Source: Bacteroidales bacterium UBA5219
GTDB taxonomy: Bacteria; Bacteroidota; Bacteroidia; Bacteroidales; ML635J-15
DNA length: 49,327 nt
Direction of reading: 5' to 3'
Assembly (NCBI GenBank): GCA_002412425.1
Contig: DHVB01000044.1
Location: forward strand, 36,934 to 86,260
The notes beneath the pieces were generated by a model, which was not told where the DNA came from, did no database searches, and saw nothing but the letters and a program-made list of their open reading frames with translations. The translations under genes and the position numbers were made by a program. This document shows positions 8,253 to 17,792 of this stretch, piece by piece (within the stretch, counting starts at the first letter, position 1; each line of letters begins with the position of its first letter).

Positions 8253-9091
8253 TATAGTTTAATTACGCCTTCACTTTTCAGTAAAGTTATAAAATTCTTT
8301 AAAGTTTTCAAATTGTATGTTTTTGGAATTGTATTGAAAGCTTCTTCTAACTTATTTTTAGCAGTAAGCCAACCCTGTCCATCTGTTATCCAAACAAATT
8401 CATAATTATCATATTGGTTGATTTTTGGTGCAAGATCAGAGTAAGAACGAGCAATTTCATTTAGTTTAGAGCCACCGCTGTTGTAAAAATTAGTTTCAAT
8501 CAAATAAGTTTTCTTTTTAGTTTTTATTACAAAATCAAATTGCTTAACATCTGCACCTAAACTAACAATTTCGGAAAAAGAAGTACTAAGTATTTCTTTT
8601 TCATAAGAAATCCCTGCTATGTTAAAAATTCGAGAAACTGCTTTTGACATATTATCGCCACCTCTGTTCTTACGAGCATTAGTATCTAATCCAACCTCAA
8701 CTCCAAAGACATAATCAACTAAATTTGTAATATCTTTATTTTTAAAAATTTCATACAAACCTGTCTCTTCCAAATATTCTACAATTAATTCAGGCGAAGT
8801 AAAATAGTCATCTAAGATTACTACTTTACCATGGTTATTAAATGTTTTCGCTGTTTTATTTTTTCGGACAGCAATTAATATATCTAATACTTCGAAAACT
8901 TTTGGATTTTCATCGAATAACTCTCTAACAGCTTTTTTTAAATCCTTTTTTCCAATCAAATAATTCAACTGAGTTAATTTAATTGAAATTTTATTTACAT
9001 TTTCTTTTACCTTATCAAAATCGGTAAAGTAATCAAGTGTTGCATTTGTTTCAGAAAGTTGAGATAAAAATTTTTCAAATTGCTTGGACAT
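8252..9091 (-). CDS. dpnB: Type II restriction endonuclease, DpnII/MboI family (predicted GATC)
   Basis: 279 residues, close to DpnII/MboI length. The segment 125-146 (Y-V-F-G-V-E-V-G-L-D-T-N-A-R-K-N-R-G-G) and the nuclease core D186-x12-E199-T-N201 (F-D-F-V-I then Y-L-I-E-T-N-F-Y) match the DpnII family. That family has Asn or a similar residue where classical PD-(D/E)xK enzymes have Lys. It lies between two methyltransferases, overlapping the first by 17 bases and the second by one, so restriction and protection are co-transcribed. GATC cleavage is inferred from the family and from the Dam-like partner. Confidence 0.87.
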   Translation of the reverse strand: MSKQFEKFLSQLSETNATLDYFTDFDKVKENVNKISIKLTQLNYLIGKKDLKKAVRELFDENPKVFEVLDILIAVRKNKTAKTFNNHGKVVILDDYFTSPELIVEYLEETGLYEIFKNKDITNLVDYVFGVEVGLDTNARKNRGGDNMSKAVSRIFNIAGISYEKEILSTSFSEIVSLGADVKQFDFVIKTKKKTYLIETNFYNSGGSKLNEIARSYSDLAPKINQYDNYEFVWITDGQGWLTAKNKLEEAFNTIPKTYNLKTLKNFITLLKSEGVIKL

Positions 9092-10001
9092 ATTCTTTTA
9101 TATCGACTTGATTGGTTATTAATAATTCTGTTAATTTCCCCCTTTTGTTAGGGTTTGCATTAATAGTTCTTTTTGCTTCAACTCTATAAATATGGAAATT
9201 TGAATATAAATCGTCAAAGAAATTATCTTTTGGATTTTTCCCTTTCACATCTGAGTTGCTTAAAATCCATATATGACCCAAGACATCTAATTTATTACAA
9301 AAATCTCTAAGTCGAATTTGTTCTAAATCATCAAACTCATCTTTTGTATATGAGTTAAAACTTGATGTGTTGCTCAAAGGTTTATATGGTGGATCAAAAT
9401 AAAATAAAGAGTTTGGATTGGCATATTTTAATGTTTGCTCAAAGTCTCCGCTTAAAATTTCAACTTTTTGAAGAGACTTGTTTATTGCCAAAATATTTTC
9501 TCTATCGCAAATCATCGGCTTTTTATAACTTCCAATAGGAACGTTAAATTCATTTTTTCTATTTACTCTATACAAACCATTAAAACATGTGCGATTTAAA
9601 AAAATAAAAAAAGCTGCTTGTTCTGTATTTGTACTTTTACGCGTATTATACAATTCTCTTTTTTGATAATAATACTCTTTTTTCTTATCGGCTTTTTCAT
9701 CTAAGCTATGATATTCATTTTGTAAAATTTCAAGAATTGAAATAAGTTCGTTTGGTTTGTCTGCTATTATTTTATATGTATTGATTAAGTCTGTATTAAT
9801 GTCATTTATCACAGCCTTTTTTATATTTGGAAAATTATTTAACATCCAAAATAAAACTGCTCCACTTCCAACAAAAGGTTCTATATAAGTAAAATTTGTT
9901 TTTACTAAATTTTTTGGCAAAATCAATTCAATATCATTGAGAAGTTGAGTTTTTCCACCTGCCCATTTTAAAAAAGGTTTTGCCATTTTATTTATATTCA
10001 T
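9075..10001 (-). CDS. dpnM: Dam-family (alpha-class) DNA adenine methyltransferase, DpnM-like
   Basis: 308 residues. F-L-K-W-A-G-G-K (10-17) is the AdoMet-binding motif, followed by E-P-F-V-G-S-G-A (41-48) and the catalytic D-P-P-Y at 203-206. The middle segment N-R-T-C-F-N-G-L-Y-R-V-N (about 136-147) is the Dam/DpnM recognition region for GATC. It is the first gene of the restriction-modification operon, so the host is protected before the endonuclease is made. An alternative start (M6, base 9986) would begin M-A-K-P-F-L-K-W, the usual N terminus of this family; both fit. Confidence 0.9.
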   Translation of the reverse strand: MNINKMAKPFLKWAGGKTQLLNDIELILPKNLVKTNFTYIEPFVGSGAVLFWMLNNFPNIKKAVINDINTDLINTYKIIADKPNELISILEILQNEYHSLDEKADKKKEYYYQKRELYNTRKSTNTEQAAFFIFLNRTCFNGLYRVNRKNEFNVPIGSYKKPMICDRENILAINKSLQKVEILSGDFEQTLKYANPNSLFYFDPPYKPLSNTSSFNSYTKDEFDDLEQIRLRDFCNKLDVLGHIWILSNSDVKGKNPKDNFFDDLYSNFHIYRVEAKRTINANPNKRGKLTELLITNQVDIKEYVQAI

Positions 10002-10110
10002 TTTTTCTTTTGTTATTTATGCGTCAAATTTACAAATTTAATTGGGATAATACTATTAAAAATTACTGGTTTTACAATTTATTTATTAAAAATTTAGGTA
10101 TTACAAAGCA

Positions 10111-11349
10111 TTACTCTCCCTTAATAAAATGTATCATCATTGCCAAAGCGGTATTTGTGGCTCGTCTTATATTTATTTCCCTATCATTGAAAAATTGAAC
10201 TTTTTTGGACAGGATTTTTTCTTTTGAAGCAACTGCAATCCAGACTGTTCCTACTGGTTTTTCGCTTGTTCCGCCGTCTGGTCCAGCAATACCACTTACC
10301 GAAACGGCATAATCAGTTTTCAATAATTCTAAAGCTCCTTTAGCCATTTGCTCTACAACTTGCTGAGAAACAGCTCCATAACTTTCTAAATCTTCGGAAC
10401 TTACTCCTAATAAATTTCGCTTTACAGAATTATCATAAGAAACAACTGAACCATAAAAATATTGAGAACTTCCTGGTACAGAAGTTAATAAAGAAGCTAT
10501 TCGTCCACCTGTACACGATTCGGCTGTACATATAGTTTTATTTTGACTTTTCAGAATATTGCCGATAATTATTTCAGGTTTTAAATCCTCTTCTGCCAAA
10601 ATTTTATTTCCAATTAATTTTCTAATTTCCTCCAACACTTTGTCCACAGCCCCCTGATATTCAGGCTTATAATCATAAATACTAAGTCTTAATCTAATAA
10701 AACCTAAAGCTGGTAAATAAGCCAATTTCATATAATTTGGCATTGAGTCTTCTAAATCTTCAAGCATTTCGGCAAGCACCGACTCTGCAATACCTGAACA
10801 TAAAAGCGTTTTGTGAAAAACATTATTTATTCTAAATTTTTCTTTTACAAATGGAACTAAATAAGTTTCGGTAATATATTGCATTTCGCAAGGCACACCT
10901 GGCATTGAAATTAGATATGAATTATTTTTCTCAAATAACATTGCTGGTGCGGTTCCTCTTTTATTATTAAAAATTGTTGCAGCTTCTGGCACCATAGCTT
11001 GATTGAAGTTGTTTTTATTTATTGGCACATTACGCTTTCCCAACAATTCATTTATATTGTCTAAAGCTTGTTGATTAAAAACCAATTTTGTATCAAAAAT
11101 TTCGCATAAAACAGTTTTTGTAATATCATCTTTTGTTGGACCCAAACCGCCTGTAACAACAACTATATCATTTTCGGACATTAAGAAGTTTACAGCCCAT
11201 TTTATCTCTTCGGCAGTATCACCAATAGATAAAATTTTCTCGACCTTAACTCCTATTTCATTAAGTTTTTTGCTAATCCAGGCTGAATTTGTATCAACAA
11301 TCTGTCCTATTAAAATTTCATCGCCAATAGTTAAAAGTGCAGCTTTCAT
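10111..11349 (-). CDS. cinA: CinA: damage-inducible protein / nicotinamide-nucleotide amidohydrolase
   Basis: 412 residues with the complete two-domain form. The N-terminal MoCF/COG1058 domain (1-170) begins A-A-L-L-T-I-G-D-E-I-L-I-G-Q-I-V-D-T-N and contains V-V-T-G-G-L-G-P-T-K-D-D. The C-terminal PncC deamidase domain (about 255-410) contains T-A-E-S-C-T-G-G-R-I-A-S, G-S-V-V-S-Y and S-G-I-A-G-P-D-G-G. The enzyme recycles pyridine nucleotides by hydrolysing ADP-ribose and deamidating nicotinamide mononucleotide in the cytoplasm. It is separated from its neighbours by short AT-rich gaps and is probably monocistronic. Confidence 0.95.
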   Translation of the reverse strand: MKAALLTIGDEILIGQIVDTNSAWISKKLNEIGVKVEKILSIGDTAEEIKWAVNFLMSENDIVVVTGGLGPTKDDITKTVLCEIFDTKLVFNQQALDNINELLGKRNVPINKNNFNQAMVPEAATIFNNKRGTAPAMLFEKNNSYLISMPGVPCEMQYITETYLVPFVKEKFRINNVFHKTLLCSGIAESVLAEMLEDLEDSMPNYMKLAYLPALGFIRLRLSIYDYKPEYQGAVDKVLEEIRKLIGNKILAEEDLKPEIIIGNILKSQNKTICTAESCTGGRIASLLTSVPGSSQYFYGSVVSYDNSVKRNLLGVSSEDLESYGAVSQQVVEQMAKGALELLKTDYAVSVSGIAGPDGGTSEKPVGTVWIAVASKEKILSKKVQFFNDREINIRRATNTALAMMIHFIKGE

Positions 11350-11390
11350 AAATAATTTTCAAAACAAAAAAACTGGAAAAAATAAAAATC

Positions 11391-13130
11391 TTACTTATAC
11401 GAATTTATAACTTCTTGAGATACTACCCCAATATCCAAAACTACCAATCCATCTATAGCAAAATTAAATTCTGGGTCAACATTAAAATCTAATATTTTTC
11501 CACCTAAAGAAAGATATTTTTTTATTAACACAGGCATTGCATAATGATTGATATCTATATCTCTAATTAGTCTATCCATTAGAGCCAAATCGTCTGCATA
11601 AACTTCAAAAACTTTCTCGTGATGATGATTTAATTTGTATTCGTATTTATTTCTTGGTTCCACAAATTTGCCCAATTCTTGCCAACCATGATACCTTTTC
11701 AAAAATTCAATCATTAAAATTTTAGCGTTTTCAGAATATATGCTTGAAATGCTGGCTGGACCAATTAAATATTTATATTCTGGATATTTCTGAGTAACAA
11801 AATAAATACCTCTCCACAACAAAAACAATGGTAATGTCCTTCTTTGATATTCTGGAACTATGAAAGACCTTCCCATTTCCATTGATTTTTCGAGATATTC
11901 TTCAAATCCATTTTGAAATTTAAAAAGCGTATTCAAATAAAAGCCTTTTTTGCCAAATTTTTCTAATATAGGTTTGCCTATTCCTATTCGATAAGCACCC
12001 ACTAAAGCATTTTCAACTTCGTCCCAAATAAATAAATGATTATAATAATCATCATATTTATCTTCATCTGTTGCGTCACCTGTACCTTCTCCTATCGCTC
12101 TAAAAGCAATTTCCCTACATCGCGACAATTCAGTAAAAATTACAGGAATATCTTTTTTTTCTGAGAAAAACACCAAATAGTTTTCTGAATCAAATAGCAA
12201 GTCTGTCTTTTTTATTTTTTCAATCTCTGCTTTTAGCAAGTCTTTATCTTGAGCTTCAATAATTTCAGCATATTTTTTTTGGTCTGAGTTATATTTTTCT
12301 ACTTCTTCGTGTTTTAATAAATATGTTCTTGATTTTAAGAAATCTGCTAATAATTTATTGTTTTCTATTTGTTCTATATTTTTAGGTGATAAAGGTGGTG
12401 TAAATCTCAAACAAACTTCTAAATTTTTCTTATTTAAAAGTTGGCGTGGCAAGCTTGCTGTTCTAAGTATGGGGTTGATTTTTCCTAAAAAATGGAAACA
12501 TTTACTGTTTTGACCATCAACAAAGCCTGAAATGACTGGCACATTGGTCGATTTAATAAATCTCATTATATTTTGTGCCCAAGCTTTATCTTCAACGTAT
12601 TTTGAATTTTTATATTTAGTAGATACTTCTCCTGCTGCAAATATACACAACAAACCACCATCTTCAATAACTTTGTGCATAGCTTTAGCACCTGCTAAAT
12701 TTGAAAAAACTTCTTTTTTAGTTTCAAAAGGATTTACTTGCACAAAAGCATCTTTCAAAGGTTCTACTCTGGAAAGTAAAAAATTTGCAACAAACTTTAC
12801 GTCTTTTCTTTTTGCCCTTAAAACCTTATAAATCATTAAAGCTTCTAAAGCACCAAAAGGATGATTAAATAATAATACACAAGCTCCAGTTTCTGGAATA
12901 TATGATAAGTCTTGTGGGTAAACTTTTATTTTATTATTTTTATATTTAAGGCAATTTTCAACAAACTTTTCGCCATCTACATCAAAACAGTGATTATACA
13001 TTTTGTTTAGAGATTTTAATCCCAAAACACTATATAATATGCTTGATATAAATTTGCCAAATACACCCTTTAGCTTTACAACTAACTGTATATCATGCTT
13101 TGTTACTACACTATGCCTCAAATTAGTCAT
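11391..13130 (-). CDS. Fused O-acyl/N-acyl transferase, OlsF/GlsF-like (aminolipid synthesis)
   Basis: 579 residues joining two acyltransferases. The N-terminal half is a PlsC/LPLAT-type domain of the COG3176 kind: the catalytic box reads F-N-H-P-F-G-A-L-E (N89, H90, E96), with F-A-A-G-E-V-S at 164-170. The C-terminal half (about 330-520) is a GNAT-like N-acyltransferase of the hemolysin/OlsB type, with R-E-I-A-F-R-A-I-G-E-G-T-G at 339-351. This fusion order matches OlsF-type bifunctional enzymes, which N-acylate ornithine or glycine with the C-terminal domain and O-acylate the product with the N-terminal domain. The amino acid used here cannot be told. The box usually ends in Asp; here it is Glu. 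Confidence 0.75.
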   Translation of the reverse strand: MTNLRHSVVTKHDIQLVVKLKGVFGKFISSILYSVLGLKSLNKMYNHCFDVDGEKFVENCLKYKNNKIKVYPQDLSYIPETGACVLLFNHPFGALEALMIYKVLRAKRKDVKFVANFLLSRVEPLKDAFVQVNPFETKKEVFSNLAGAKAMHKVIEDGGLLCIFAAGEVSTKYKNSKYVEDKAWAQNIMRFIKSTNVPVISGFVDGQNSKCFHFLGKINPILRTASLPRQLLNKKNLEVCLRFTPPLSPKNIEQIENNKLLADFLKSRTYLLKHEEVEKYNSDQKKYAEIIEAQDKDLLKAEIEKIKKTDLLFDSENYLVFFSEKKDIPVIFTELSRCREIAFRAIGEGTGDATDEDKYDDYYNHLFIWDEVENALVGAYRIGIGKPILEKFGKKGFYLNTLFKFQNGFEEYLEKSMEMGRSFIVPEYQRRTLPLFLLWRGIYFVTQKYPEYKYLIGPASISSIYSENAKILMIEFLKRYHGWQELGKFVEPRNKYEYKLNHHHEKVFEVYADDLALMDRLIRDIDINHYAMPVLIKKYLSLGGKILDFNVDPEFNFAIDGLVVLDIGVVSQEVINSYK

Positions 13131-13147
13131 ATAGTTTTTTTAGTCCA

Positions 13148-13155
13148 CAAATATA
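13148..13155 (-). promoter_or_regulatory. -7 box of the fused acyltransferase gene
   Basis: Minus-strand TATATTTG, a full match to TAnnTTTG, 17 bases upstream of the start codon at 13130. No convincing -33 TTTG was found at the usual distance. Confidence 0.35.
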
Positions 13156-13293
13156 TGTAAAAAATTCAGCATATAAAAATGAAAAAAGCGAAGTGTTTTA
13201 AACAAAACATATTAGTTAAAACCAACCACTAAAATTTAGAATGCAAAAACAAATATCGCTATACAATACACCGACTTAAATAGATTAAAACTT

Positions 13294-14205
13294 TCACAAT
13301 TCAATACTCAAACCGTCTTCAGCAATTATTGTGTTTTCAAAAACTTCTTGCGCTTCTTTTAATAAATGATTCATATTTTTATAACGAACGGAAAAATGTC
13401 CTATCACAAGTTTTTTTGCACTAACTAATTTGGCAATTTCGCCGGCTTCGCTTGCGGTAGAGTGTAATGTTTGCTTTGCCACATCAGCCAAATCGTTTCC
13501 AAAAGTAGCTTCATGATATAGTAAATCAACATTGTAAATATATTTATCCAAATTTCTTACTGGAATTGTATCAGTACAATAAGCATAAGACCTTGGTATA
13601 GAAGCAGCATAGGTAAGTTCTTGATTTTTTATTAATATTCCATTTTCATCTATAATATCTTCTCCATTTTTTAATTTTACAATTTGTGAAATACTTAAAT
13701 TGTGTTTTTCAATTGCTTCTTTTTTTATATTTCTTGGTTTTTCTTTTTCTTGAAACAAAAATCCCCAAACTTGCTTACTATGCTTTAAAGGGAAACTATA
13801 AACTTCAAGATTTTTGTTTTCGAAAATTAAATTTTTCCCATTTGAATTTAAACTATGAAAAATCAATTTATATTTAAGTTCGTCTCCATTAATTTTGTGT
13901 AAAGAGCTTATTATTTCTTCAAGTTGAGCAGGAGCATAAATATGCAGGTCTTGTTTTCGTCCCAATAAATTCAAACTTGATATCAAGCCAAAAATGCCAT
14001 AGAAATGGTCGCCATGTAAGTGTGAAATAAAAATATTTTTTAACCTCCCGAATGGAATGGAAAACTTTCTCATTTGCATTTGAGTACCTTCGGCACAGTC
14101 AATTAAGTATGGCGTTTTATTATACAACACCATCTGAGCACTTGGCATTCGAGTTGAACTTGGTAATGCAGAGCTGGATCCTAAAATTTTAATTTCGAAC
14201 TGCAT
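13294..14205 (-). CDS. rnz: Ribonuclease Z
   Basis: 303 residues, the normal short RNase Z length. Metallo-beta-lactamase fold with the zinc motif S-H-L-H-G-D-H (H62, H64, D66, H67), the N-terminal S-S-S-A-L-P-S strand, Y-H-E-A-T-F in the middle and V-I-G-H-F-S-V-R-Y near the C terminus. It removes 3' trailers from tRNA precursors lacking encoded CCA. It ends the minus-strand run begun by the serpin and the subtilase: only nine bases separate it from the upstream subtilase gene, so they may share a transcript. Confidence 0.93.
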   Translation of the reverse strand: MQFEIKILGSSSALPSSTRMPSAQMVLYNKTPYLIDCAEGTQMQMRKFSIPFGRLKNIFISHLHGDHFYGIFGLISSLNLLGRKQDLHIYAPAQLEEIISSLHKINGDELKYKLIFHSLNSNGKNLIFENKNLEVYSFPLKHSKQVWGFLFQEKEKPRNIKKEAIEKHNLSISQIVKLKNGEDIIDENGILIKNQELTYAASIPRSYAYCTDTIPVRNLDKYIYNVDLLYHEATFGNDLADVAKQTLHSTASEAGEIAKLVSAKKLVIGHFSVRYKNMNHLLKEAQEVFENTIIAEDGLSIEL

Positions 14206-14214
14206 AAAAATCTT

Positions 14215-16467
14215 TTAAAATATAATACCTAAAGGGATACTAATTTCAACACCAGCTTCCATATTTGGCAATACATATTGATTTTTCACACTCAATTCCG
14301 ACAAAGCATATTTATAATATACTGAAAACATTCCATAACCAAACTTAGCCGCTAAGCCATATTGCAAATTATCATTTATTGAATATTTTTCTAAAGATTT
14401 TACTTTTGTATCTATTGTTTTATATTTTAATCTGAAATTTGTAGAAAACACACAATCAGCATAAGCTCCAACATCTAAATGAAGTCCTAAACCACTTTGT
14501 CCAGCAGCTACAAATCTTATTCTTCCGTAAAATTCTCCAGTAAAAGCTTTAAGTTCAAAATTTTCCTTATAAGAAATTAAAGAAACTCGATTATTATTAA
14601 CAAAATCGGAAAAATCATTTAGGTGAACTTTAGATTTTGAATATGAAAAATTTAATCCTAAAGAAAAAGCATTTACAATTTTTTGTTTATAACGAATGCC
14701 AAAAGTGAAATTTCCAGCACTTGACATATCATAATTATCTGATTTATCGCCGAATACATATCCTTTTCTGATGAAAGGTTCTATATAAAAACAATTGTTC
14801 GCTCCAAATTTCGAATACTTTTCTTGTCCTGGCTTTTGGCTTCTTCGTGATCTAGTTCCCACATAGCTTGGATTAAAATCATTATCAACATATTCTTTAT
14901 AATTTTTAAGTTTATATTCTTCATTATAGCCTTGATACCAAACTGCTAAAACACTATTTTCGTCTGGGAAAGCTGATTTAGGCAAACTTATTTTAGAGTT
15001 TCTAAGTGAAAAAACTTTTACTTGCTCATAAAAAACTAATTTTCCTTCTGAATTTCTGATATGATAGAACACATATCCTAAATCTTTCTCCTCTTCTGAA
15101 TTAAGTAATTTTATTTCTACTATATTTTCATGTTCTTCGATTTCGAAGCTTTTAGCAAAAGTTTTGCTTTCATTCAAGAAATACGAAGCCATTGGAATTC
15201 CATAACCATTTGCATAATCAAAATATGGATATTTATCAGCAGATTTTTCTATTTCTAGTTTCATTTCTTTTGCACTCAAGTCTGGTTTTGTTTGCCAAGC
15301 ACAAGCCACAAAGCCTGCAACTAAAGGACTTGCAAAAGAAGTTCCATATAGTTGTCCATAAGATTTTGTAGTGGCTGTATATACGCTTCCATAAGCCGAA
15401 ACGTTTGGTTTTAGCCTGCCATCATAACTTGGTCCGTAAGAAGAAAAACCTATATGAGCTTTACCCTCATAATCAACACCTCCTACTGCGAGTACACTTT
15501 CTGAGTCGGCTGGTGTAATAATTTTTTGCCAAGATTTGTCTGTTCCTTCATTTCCTGCTGCATTTACAACGAGAATTCCTTTTTCTAAAGCTGTGTTTGC
15601 TGCTTTTGCAACTACAGAAGTTTTTCCGTCCATTTGTTTTAGTTTTCGTCTTTCTTTGCCATATCCCAAAGATGAATTTACAATGTCAGCACCATTTTTA
15701 TCTGCCCACTCTAAAGCCATAGCCCACCAAACTTCTTCTCTTGCAGGCTCTGGTCCTATTTCGGTACGAGCCAATAAAAATTCTGCACCTGTAGCTAAAC
15801 CAATATTTTTCCCATCTTCATCAACTCCTGCTATACATGCCAAAACACTTGTACCATGCGAATTCCACCCATAAACATTTTCTATTTTACGTGGGAAATT
15901 CCATGTTTTTACAATCTGATTATTATCCCTCAAATGTTTAAAAGCTTGATGAGTGTCAACGTTTGGAAAGCCTCCATCAAAAACTGCTATTCGCTTGCCT
16001 TTACCATTAAAACCTTTTTCGATAAATTTATCGCCTTCCATTCTTTTTATTTGTGGAAGATAAACTTTAGCTGTATCAAGCTCTTCTGCAAAAACATCTT
16101 TACTTTCACACAAAGTTAAACCATTGTCAATCAACTGAATATCCGACACAAATTCAAACTTAGAAATAATTTCTATTCTTATTTCATCAGTATAAATTGC
16201 CGAAGCATTTAACCAACGACTCTCACCTATATATTCATCACAATAATCAGATATGGTTGCAACATAAGTTTCGTTTAAAGGAAAGTCGCTTAAATCAAAA
16301 AGAGATATTCCCAAGTTTTCCCTCCTCTCAATAGCTTTGGTGTCAAAATATTCATAAGGGTCAAAGCTAGTGTTTGCTTTATCTTTATAAAATACCCAAT
16401 AATAATTTTGGGAAAATAAAGTAATTGACAAGCTGAAAAAAACACTGAAAAAAAGTATATATTTCAT
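14215..16467 (-). CDS. S8 subtilisin-like protease with C-terminal outer-membrane beta-barrel-like domain
   Basis: 750 residues from the Met at 16467, chosen because it begins a good signal peptide (M-K-Y-I-L-F-F-S-V-F-F). A frame extension upstream would run into the serpin gene. Catalytic triad D164 (A-V-F-D-G-G-F), H204 (N-S-H-G-T-S) and S377 (G-T-S-F-A-S-P), with oxyanion N306 (N-A-A-G-N-E-G). The region after about 560 has alternating aromatic and polar strands and ends G-I-I-F, like a small outer-membrane barrel, rather than a T9SS sorting domain. If so, the protease would be anchored in the outer membrane by its own C terminus. A serpin is encoded 19 bases upstream. Confidence 0.82.
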   Translation of the reverse strand: MKYILFFSVFFSLSITLFSQNYYWVFYKDKANTSFDPYEYFDTKAIERRENLGISLFDLSDFPLNETYVATISDYCDEYIGESRWLNASAIYTDEIRIEIISKFEFVSDIQLIDNGLTLCESKDVFAEELDTAKVYLPQIKRMEGDKFIEKGFNGKGKRIAVFDGGFPNVDTHQAFKHLRDNNQIVKTWNFPRKIENVYGWNSHGTSVLACIAGVDEDGKNIGLATGAEFLLARTEIGPEPAREEVWWAMALEWADKNGADIVNSSLGYGKERRKLKQMDGKTSVVAKAANTALEKGILVVNAAGNEGTDKSWQKIITPADSESVLAVGGVDYEGKAHIGFSSYGPSYDGRLKPNVSAYGSVYTATTKSYGQLYGTSFASPLVAGFVACAWQTKPDLSAKEMKLEIEKSADKYPYFDYANGYGIPMASYFLNESKTFAKSFEIEEHENIVEIKLLNSEEEKDLGYVFYHIRNSEGKLVFYEQVKVFSLRNSKISLPKSAFPDENSVLAVWYQGYNEEYKLKNYKEYVDNDFNPSYVGTRSRRSQKPGQEKYSKFGANNCFYIEPFIRKGYVFGDKSDNYDMSSAGNFTFGIRYKQKIVNAFSLGLNFSYSKSKVHLNDFSDFVNNNRVSLISYKENFELKAFTGEFYGRIRFVAAGQSGLGLHLDVGAYADCVFSTNFRLKYKTIDTKVKSLEKYSINDNLQYGLAAKFGYGMFSVYYKYALSELSVKNQYVLPNMEAGVEISIPLGIIF

Positions 16468-16486
16468 ATTATTTTCAAAAAAAAAT

Positions 16487-17731
16487 TTAAGGTTTAACAA
16501 ATTGCCCAATAAACAAAGGTGTATTATATTTATTTTCTTTTAAAACATAAAAGAAAGGTCTATTTGCAATAAATTCATAAGTTGGACCTGAGTTTTGAGT
16601 AAGAGCAGTAGTATAAAAAACCATTCCTGTTGCGGCAGCAGCTTCTGTTCCTGTTTCATCAACTTCAAAAAATACTTTTTGAAGAACTTGACTAATTTGC
16701 AAATTATTATTTTGAGAAATTCCTGAAAAATCAGCATTAGAAAATGCAGAACTCATTCCCATTTGTTTCAACATTTGAGATAAATTAAAACTAGATTCTA
16801 TTTTAAATTTCGGAATTTCAATATGAACTTCTTCATAACGAAGAGAATTACAAATCCTATTATATCGTTCGCTAGTTAAAACTACCTCATTGATATTATC
16901 AACACTGCTTTCATCTGGCAAAATAAACAATAAAGAAAAATCACTATTAACATATTCCATTTCAATAGCTGAATAAGAATTTATTTCTGCATATTTTATC
17001 TTCTTAATTTTTTGTATCATAAAATCTGTTTCTAACTTTTCTTTTTTACTTAAATAAAAGTTCTTTTTTTGAGTTTTTTCTTTTTTAAATTGGTGTTTCC
17101 AATCAGAATTTATATAAATTGCATTAACCAATACCATTGCAGTACTTGGCGACAATGTTCCGTCAGGAATTAAATTTTTAATTCTATTATTTGTTAGTTT
17201 TTCTACCCAAGAATTTATATTTTTTGCTTCTTTTTGTGCATTGTTAATAAAATCAGCCAATTGAAAAGCTCCATCAAAATATTTTTCAATCTTAGTCTGA
17301 TACGAAGAAAGTATGTTGTAAGTTTGTTCTAAATAAATTTTATTAGCAAGCCTAAATTCTACCAAACTATCTTGAGCTATCTTATCTAACAAATCCATAT
17401 ATTCAGAAATGCTAAGTAAAAAATTTTGCTTGTCGCGATAAAAACCCATAACATTACTAATATCGTCGGCAGTTTTTCCTTCAGCACCAGCATAAGCCAT
17501 TCCCATAGCTAAATTTAAAGAAACTGGCGAATAGGAATAGTTTTTTTGAGGCTCAGCTTTTATTAAATTAGAATATAGTTTAAAAGAAAAATCAGTCAAT
17601 TTTTGATTTTGATTAGCTTCAATTTTCGCCCCTGTAGTTGACATTTCAGAGGAGTTTTTCATTTCTTTTTTAGTTTTACACGAAAACAATAAAAAAGTTA
17701 AAATAAATGAATAGCAAACAATTTTTTTCAT
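16487..17731 (-). CDS. Lipoprotein serpin (predicted inhibitory)
   Basis: 414 residues from ATG 17731; an in-frame GTG two codons upstream is less likely. Signal peptide with lipobox L-L-F-S-C (C18), so it is membrane-anchored. The serpin fold runs from N-F-S-F-K-L-Y to the end: N-Y-S-Y-S-P-V-S-L, L-V-N-A-I-Y-I and the C-terminal R-P-F-F-Y-V-L. The hinge reads E-T-G-T-E-A-A-A-A-T, the small-residue pattern of inhibitory serpins. Counting from the hinge puts P1-P1' at Thr-Ala in Y-T-T-A-L-T. Its gene is directly upstream of a subtilase, so control of that protease, or protection against others, is a reasonable inference. Confidence 0.93.
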   Translation of the reverse strand: MKKIVCYSFILTFLLFSCKTKKEMKNSSEMSTTGAKIEANQNQKLTDFSFKLYSNLIKAEPQKNYSYSPVSLNLAMGMAYAGAEGKTADDISNVMGFYRDKQNFLLSISEYMDLLDKIAQDSLVEFRLANKIYLEQTYNILSSYQTKIEKYFDGAFQLADFINNAQKEAKNINSWVEKLTNNRIKNLIPDGTLSPSTAMVLVNAIYINSDWKHQFKKEKTQKKNFYLSKKEKLETDFMIQKIKKIKYAEINSYSAIEMEYVNSDFSLLFILPDESSVDNINEVVLTSERYNRICNSLRYEEVHIEIPKFKIESSFNLSQMLKQMGMSSAFSNADFSGISQNNNLQISQVLQKVFFEVDETGTEAAAATGMVFYTTALTQNSGPTYEFIANRPFFYVLKENKYNTPLFIGQFVKP

Positions 17732-17792
17732 AATCACAGTTTTTTAATTTTATTGCAATAAATATGCCCTAAAATTACTTTATTTTTTTATA

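Noticed and set aside
15536..15874. Plus-strand open frame opposite the subtilase, and similar frames opposite other genes (3244-3528, 7447-7785, 12532-12831, 31453-31818)
   Set aside because: All are mirror frames of genes with recognised catalytic motifs.
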